Source of the DNA: Terfezia claveryi | Taxonomy: Eukaryota; Ascomycota; Pezizomycetes; Pezizales; Pezizaceae | Direction: 5' to 3' | Assembly (NCBI GenBank): GCA_015179025.1 | Contig: WHUX01000068.1 | Coordinates: 186,001 to 250,000 of the forward strand | Length of the DNA stretch: 64,000 nt | In this document: piece after piece, positions 58,782 through 64,000 of the stretch | Numbering within the stretch: the first letter of the stretch is position 1 | Layout: the number at the start of each line of letters is the position of its first letter | The notes under the pieces: generated by a model | Told to the model about the DNA's origin: nothing | What the model saw: only the letters and a program-made list of their open reading frames with translations | Databases searched by the model: none | Program-made: the position numbers and the translations under genes

Positions 58782-59635
58782 TTTTTTTTTTTAATTTTTT
58801 TTTTTAAATACTCAGTACTCCTATACGGACCTATCGTGGGTCCATGAGGAGCCACCCGGAACCCCAGGTGGATTCAGAATAAGGCAAGTTAATCTGCCAC
58901 GTCTGCCACTAAATACAAATAATAGTAAACAAGCGAGGACTAAAACAAGTAAGCTAAATAAACTGGTAAAGGGGACCCCGTGCTGTCATTAACCGGCAAT
59001 GCGGATGGGCTTTTAGCCCTGACTGAGTCCTTGGAAAAAATTCTCCGCTCCGTTCCTTCATCTCTTCCTTCCTCTCAGTTCACTTGAGCAGACAGAATAC
59101 CTCATAGAAAAACGCCTCCATGGCATCATAACCCTCCTCCCCCTCCTTTCTCTACTCAACTTGTCTAGCTCTTCCCATGTCCTTTTGCTGCCCAGAAGGA
59201 AGCCTCTCCCATCTAAAGTCGGGGGCACTCAAGGTGATGTGATAGCCGTTCTCCAAGAGGTGACCACAAGTGCACTCGGTGGACTCCGCCTTTCCTATGT
59301 GATAACAGCCAGCTCTTCTGGGGTCCGCGGTCAGTCCTTATCCATGTATAGGCCGAAAAGGCATGTCTGCTCCAGTTTGTGACATGCTAGTAGCCGTATC
59401 CAGCCTTGGTTCTCGCTGCTTTCTGTATGGTTTTGGAGGAAGACTGGAGACCTCCTGCTGTTACCGTTCTTGGGGAGCTGTGTAAGTGCCCTAGTATTAC
59501 TTCCAGGGCTGCCTGTCTGTCCGCTCTTTTATTCCCTTCTATGCCTATGTGACTTCTGACTCACGAAATCCTCATGTCTCTTCTCCCTTCTGTTACCATT
59601 ATGTCCTTCAATTGGTTCTCGATGCCTGACCGGGG
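58782..59635 (-). mobile_element. LINE L3 with RNase H end and zinc knuckle
   Basis: Minus-strand element with an A/T tail at 58782-58806. Flanking AAGGGGTTC (58773-58781) and AAGGGTTTC (59636-59644) suggest a 9-bp target duplication with one mismatch. The end of RNase H reads WVRSHIGIEGNKRADRQAAL near 59570-59510. The knuckle CTCGHLLENGYHITL lies near 59275 and an RKEGEEGYDAMEAFFYE block near 59140. The knuckle's last cysteine is replaced. Confidence 0.8.
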
Positions 59636-59659
59636 AAGGGTTTCTTCCAAACGCAGAGA

Positions 59660-60107
59660 GTTAGAAATCGTATGATATATGAAGCATACATGTGGGTTGG
59701 GTAAACCTACCTGTAGAATTCTCCTTACTTCTTGTTACCGAGGACATCTTTGGGTCCATACGTGGCACCAGATCAAGCACTGCTGTGGGTAAGGCCACAT
59801 CAGATTAGAGTGTTGTGTCTGCCTCCTCCCTATCGACCCTTTCCCAAAATTCGATGGTCACCGAGTGCGACTTCGGGTGGTACCCTGGGTCGGCCAACCA
59901 CTACCGAAATTCATTATCTTTTGCATTATTCCATAAGCTCACATCCAAGAATTGATTGGTGAGTCAGAACATTACCTGCATTTGCAATCGCATACTGAGA
60001 ATTTCTTTTTACCTAACGTTTCTCTCAGTGTCGGAGCTCATGTTTCATTACTTATCGGGTCTAGAGCTTCACGTTTATTGAGGGGGGGATAGTGTGGTTT
60101 GAGGAAG
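59660..60107 (+). mobile_element. Chromovirus C4 3'-end remnant and LTR start
   Basis: Ends with a polypurine tract (GAGGGGGGGATAG) and TG at 60093, the same boundary as C1-C3. L2 is inserted about 15-25 bases into this LTR. Upstream I cannot identify pol domains, so the call rests on the boundary motif. Confidence 0.4.
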
Positions 60108-60121
60108 GAGGAAGTGCAGTA

Positions 60122-61889
60122 TCAGCTAAACTTCCACTCCAAAGGGCCGATACATTTCTGCACAACACTAGGCATTACCATCGCTAGTAACTTCTCTTGG
60201 AAATCCCACATCAACTGTCGAATGGCTAAAGCAGACAAGTACTCGCCTTACCAGCCTATGTAATGCAAATGGCGGCATATCCCCTAAAGCTGCAAGAATA
60301 CTTTACATAGGCTGCATCCGTAGCATTTTCACTTGGGGGAGCGAACTACTTAATAGCTCAGTCTACTACCTGCTCGAGCCAATGCAACGTCTAGAATACT
60401 TAGCTTTACGGAAAATACAGGGGATACCATGGCAGCAGCCACAAAACCCTAGGCCTTATTGCTAACGTAGAACGCTCGACTGTAAGCTAAGAGATATGCA
60501 ACAATGCTGGGCAGCAAGAGCAGTCAGGACCGGAGACAAGGCAATCTAGGATTTCCTCAGCTCAGATCCCTTATGGCACCTATATCATGACCTCCACCAG
60601 GCCAGAACAGCGATCTCGGAGGCCTTCTTTTGCAGCAGCATCGACCCAGAAAACGTATCATGGGGGACAGGGATGACACCTCACCCTTCCAATTATATAC
60701 GAAGAAATTCTCAATCGCAAGTCCGAAAGCTCCAAGACACTCGGCATATGGGCAGCCAAAATAGACACGATCCTAGATGAGGGCTGGCGAGTATGCTATA
60801 CTGATGGTACAGGCCGAGGCAATATGATAGCAAGTGGAGTCCATAGTGAGGATCAGACTAGCGGCCAACCAGAGGATTATAGAGGTTTCTAGGAAGCCAG
60901 GCAACTGTAGCAGACGGCGAGCTATATACAATACTATTAGCTCTAAGGAAGGAGGACTCCGACAGCTAGCTATCCTATCAGACTCTCAAGCGGCAATCCA
61001 GGCGGTCCGCAACTTAAGCCTAGGCTCACCCCCGAGGTCCGGCATCGAGAAGGAAATCTCCTACTAGCAGGTAACACGCATAGGGATTTTAGACTATCGT
61101 GGGTAAGAGGACATCTGAGTATACAAGTCAACGAGAAAGCCGACCGAACAGCCAGCTTTGAATCGCATCTGGGCACCCTGACTGGTAAGGCATGCGTAGC
61201 AATAGAAGGAGGACTACGAGCAGCTTCCAAGGCCAATGGAGTTCCGCCCGAAGAAGAGCAGGATACGGCTCAAGGAGAATAGAGTGGGATCGACATGCCC
61301 TCTCAGCATACACCAGGATGCGCACAAACCGAGGCCCTCAGAGAAGCTGCTCCACCACGTCAAGAAGGCAGAATCACTAGTATGCGTTTGCGGCCATCCA
61401 TCGGAATAAGGAGACACATCACGTTCGCCTGCCCACTTTTGCCTGCATCAAGAACTTGCTTCTAGGCGAGAAGAGCAACCGGGAGGAACTCGACAAGCCA
61501 GAATGGAGAAAGGAGGGGGAAGAGACACATGAGGCCATCAAGGCCTTTTTCAAGCTTCTGTATAGGGAGCTCACTTAGTTCTATCTATCATGAATTCCTT
61601 TTGTTCCTTGCGTCATAGTCTCCATTGTACTAAGTTATAGGTTATTTTACGAGTTCCTACAGTTTCCGTTCTCACCCCCCGGTTTCTTCAGTTATTTTAT
61701 TCCTCTATTTCCACCAGTCCGTCTACAGGTTAGTTCATCTAGTTCACGTTTGAATTTATTTTTTATTTGCGCAGGTCTGGCAGATTAACTTGCATCATCC
61801 TTCAATTCACCCGGAGTTCCGGGTGGCTCCTCATGGCCCCCCTAACGGGGCCGCATAGGTAGTAACTAGTTAAAAAAAAAAAAAAAAAA
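60122..61889 (+). mobile_element. LINE L2 with RT end, RNase H and zinc knuckle
   Basis: Flanked by GAGGAAGTGCAGTA (60108-60121) and GAGGAAGCGGAGTA (61890-61903), a 14-bp target duplication with two mismatches. It starts in the reverse transcriptase thumb (LGITIASNFSWKSHIN), passes RNase H (YTDGTGRG, DGELY, LSDSQAAIQAV, WVRGHLSI.VNEKAD) and ends with the knuckle (VCGHPSE) and EELDKPEWRKEGEETHEA. It closes with a 3' untranslated region of two hairpins and an A-tail of about 17. Several stops and shifts. Confidence 0.9.
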
Positions 61890-61903
61890 GAGGAAGCGGA
61901 GTA

Positions 61904-62404
61904 CGAGGACTGCAGTACCACTAAAGAAAAGATGACAGGCACAGCTATTCGTAGGCTGTGGTTGAGGGTAAGGAGAGGTACAGACTGGAAAAGTTTGACA
62001 ACCATCGGGCTATTCAAATTGACGATAGTGTGAAGGTGTAGATGGTGTGGATCGAACTGCAATACTCCAAGGGGAACTAGAGTCTTTGCATTGTTGGACG
62101 TTAATTTCATAGAGTAGGACTTTGTCTAGAGAGGATGTAGGATTGCAGCTTGCCTAAGTTGGTAATAAAGGATGATGCGGACTTATGGTTGCGATGTCCT
62201 TGTCAAACCTCCATTTCTTCAATTTATTTCAATCTTCAAGCTTTCTTGTGCTCGCTCACCCTAGGTACCTAGCTCCCCATCCCTTCAACCCGCCCAGTAC
62301 TAAAGCCCTCTTGTGCTGAGGTTATTTCCAGGATTCCCGAAACCCTTACCTCACCTCGAGCACACCTTAGGTTACCCTCAAAATCCCCCTTGTCATTTTC
62401 CGAA
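61904..62404. other. Spacer upstream of the right-edge gene
   Basis: The first part may continue the LTR that L2 interrupted. 62260-62400 is C-rich and could be the promoter/5' untranslated region of the gene starting at 62405. No TATA box was found. Confidence 0.35.
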
Positions 62405-63964
62405 ATGTCAAATTTAGGGGGATCGAGCCAATATAAGCTCACTGTGACCCTGGAAGAGGTTGGAAGTGCACGGTCGAAGTTGGTTGGATACAAGTCTGTA
62501 AATATGCCAAGTTACGAGCAAGGTGCTCATGTCTGTAAGTATCTCATCGTGTTGTATTCACTTGGTAGATAAACCTTCAAAATGAAGTTAACTAGTGTTT
62601 TACCCTTTTATCATAGGTGTGAGAGGGGATGGAAAAGTTATAATCATCCCGAAGTGCAACTGTAACGAACCTGAGGACAGGGCCCCTCAGTCTGTCCAGA
62701 GAGCTACACCTGTCCCCACACCTAAGCCTGACCCGATGGCTACACCTGTCTCCATGCCTAGGCCTGACCCGATGGCTACACCTGTCTCCACACCTAGGCC
62801 TGACCTGATGGCTACACTTGTCCCTAGCCTAGGCCTGACCCGATGGCTACACCTGCCCCCACAACCAAGCCTGGCTCAATGCGTACATCCGTAGCTATTC
62901 CTAAGCCTATACCGACTCCGCAGTCTATCAACAAAAAGAGGCAACTGAGTGAGGTTTGTTTAGATCTGTTCGATTAAGAACTCGATACGAATGTGAGTGA
63001 GGGTCCTTTATGAAAGAATTCTATAGTTATTTATACGAAATAGCCCCGGTTGGAGGCTAGGGGACAAAGTGTTGTCAATGGCTGACCAAAAGAGGGTATG
63101 TACCGAGATCAAGGGGGAGGTTTCCTATGTGGTGTGAAAGAATATCAAGGACACTAATTTTTATTTACCTCTTAAATAAAGTTGAGGACCACAGTCCAGG
63201 GGAAGTCAGACATAGAAGTTATGGATCTAACTGGAGTGAACGTTCGGATGGTAAGTTTATATACTCCTAAATAAACAGGACGTTTTTTTAATCCTTGCTA
63301 GATTGATGCACCGCCGAAGGCATCAATGAGTGCGAGACGTCTTATGCCACCCGTAGCACCAGAAGCTGAAAGCCGTATTACATTCCTCCCACCAGGGCAG
63401 CGCATACCATTTCAACGAGCCAGGACACCAAAACTGATGGCTGAAGATTTCGAATATGTCCGAAATGTTTTCAATTGGTTAATGGGGCTAGGGGGCAGTT
63501 GCATGGTGTGCACAGCAGGTGGTCTTCCTGATGGTGCTATTAATTTTTCAAAATGCGATAAGCACTTGGGGGCCTTCCCGGACCTGGCCTTTGAAAACTT
63601 TTTGGAATGGAAGGGGTATTGGGAGGATAGTGGGACGCTAACTGCGGGGACGGCCTGTTACGTTTGTTTTTACCCATGGATATTTTGCAATCTGATAATG
63701 CGCAACCTTCAAGAGGTGCCTTGTAATGCAAAAGATACCCTGATTCCTTTGTTGTGGTTGGTGTGTAGGATGGCGGACCTCAAAGGAGAAGTATTTGCGT
63801 CTTTGGGCAACTCTCTGGACGTGCCAGAAAACGACGAGGATTTTAGGGCGACAATGGTCAGACCAGTGAAATATCGAGGTGTATATTACTGCCTGGGGTT
63901 CGTCATTGCTTGCTCTGTATACGACCTAAACCAAGCCATGCAGAGGGATGTTGGTACCAAGTGA
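62405..63964 (+). CDS. Multi-exon cysteine-rich protein, RecQ-associated C-terminus-like
   Basis: Exon 1 starts at ATG 62405 (MSNLGGSSQYKLTVTLEEV). A canonical intron at 62535-62616 (GTAAGT...ATAG) joins in frame to VRGDGKVIIIPKCNCNEPED. Then come five 36-bp repeats coding for TPVPTPKPDPMA-like units (62707-62870), with a one- or two-base loss near 62823. A further exon near 63080-63130 (SMADQKRVCTEIKGEVSYV) and a canonical intron at 63251-63301 lead to the last exon (63302-63964; TGA). That exon has CMVC, a later C and H (SKCDKH), CYVCFYPWIFC and WLVC, a zinc-binding-like cluster. The C..C / CYxC..P..C layout resembles the region after the helicase domain in fungal telomere-linked RecQ genes, but no helicase motif is present. 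Function unknown; possibly a captured or relict domain. The last exon is intact. Confidence 0.5.
62535..62616 (+). other. Intron 1 of the right-edge gene
   Basis: 82 bp, donor GTAAGT, acceptor ATCATAG, with AAGTTAACTAGTG in the branch region. Splicing joins CAT GTC T with GT GTG and removes a stop at 62573. Confidence 0.75.
62707..62870 (+). repeat. 36-bp coding tandem repeat (PTPKPDPMA)
   Basis: Four to five units of ACACCTGTCCCCACACCTAA+GCCTGACCCGATGGCT encode a 12-residue proline-rich repeat. One unit is short by one or two bases and shifts the frame. Confidence 0.8.
63251..63301 (+). other. Last intron of the right-edge gene
   Basis: 51 bp, donor GTAAGT, branch-like CTAAAT, acceptor TTGCTAG. 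It joins VNVRM to IDAPPKASM in phase. Confidence 0.75.
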
Positions 63965-64000
63965 GGGTGGGCAGTGGTTAATGCAGATGGCATGTTTGCT

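Overview
The window looks like a repeat-rich chromosomal region of a filamentous fungus. Evidence: short fungal introns with GTAAGT donors, Ty3/gypsy chromoviruses, a Ty1/copia element, LINEs with an RNase H domain and C-terminal zinc knuckle, a pogo/Fot1-type transposase, and pervasive C-to-T/G-to-A decay of coding frames. I cannot separate Basidiomycota from Pezizomycotina; the DUF6532-like and JmjC-like pseudogenes lean towards an agaricomycete, the mutation bias towards RIP-like silencing. No rRNA, tRNA, CRISPR array or bacterial-type operon was seen.

Layout. (1) 1-23495 is one shattered minus-strand chromovirus, G1 (350-bp LTRs at 1-350 and 23146-23495). It is split by three insertions: a young copia element (3609-9444, 5-bp target duplication), a terminal-inverted-repeat element carrying a 24-bp minisatellite (9702-11720), and a non-coding LTR element G3 (13000-22257). 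G3 is itself split by chromovirus C1 (14474-20831, perfect 5-bp duplication). Removing the insertions leaves G1 at about 6.4 kb, normal for its class. (2) 23.5-31.9 kb: a decayed DUF6532-like gene, AT-rich spacer, a small intact 135-codon gene (28682-29089), two small inverted-repeat elements and a possible small spliced gene. (3) 31.9-41.0 kb: AT-rich DNA interrupted by chromovirus C2 (33331-39794). (4) 41.4-43.4 kb: decayed pogo/Fot1 transposase. (5) 43.5-47.2 kb: a truncated LTR element (G4) with gag, ended by a 116-bp inverted-repeat insertion and followed by a 16-bp minisatellite. (6) 47.3-50.5 kb: low-complexity, GC-palindromic and 24-bp minisatellite DNA. (7) 51.5-61.9 kb: six LINE tails on both strands, nested in each other and in chromovirus remnants, plus a JmjC-type pseudogene. 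(8) 62.4-63.96 kb: a multi-exon cysteine-rich gene at the right edge.

Nearly all genes belong to mobile elements and most are broken. The most informative signals are structural: the multi-level nest with reconstructable target duplications, a covarying two-hairpin LINE 3' tail, a possible Tf1-like self-priming arrangement in the C1/C2 chromoviruses, and minisatellites carried inside non-autonomous elements.
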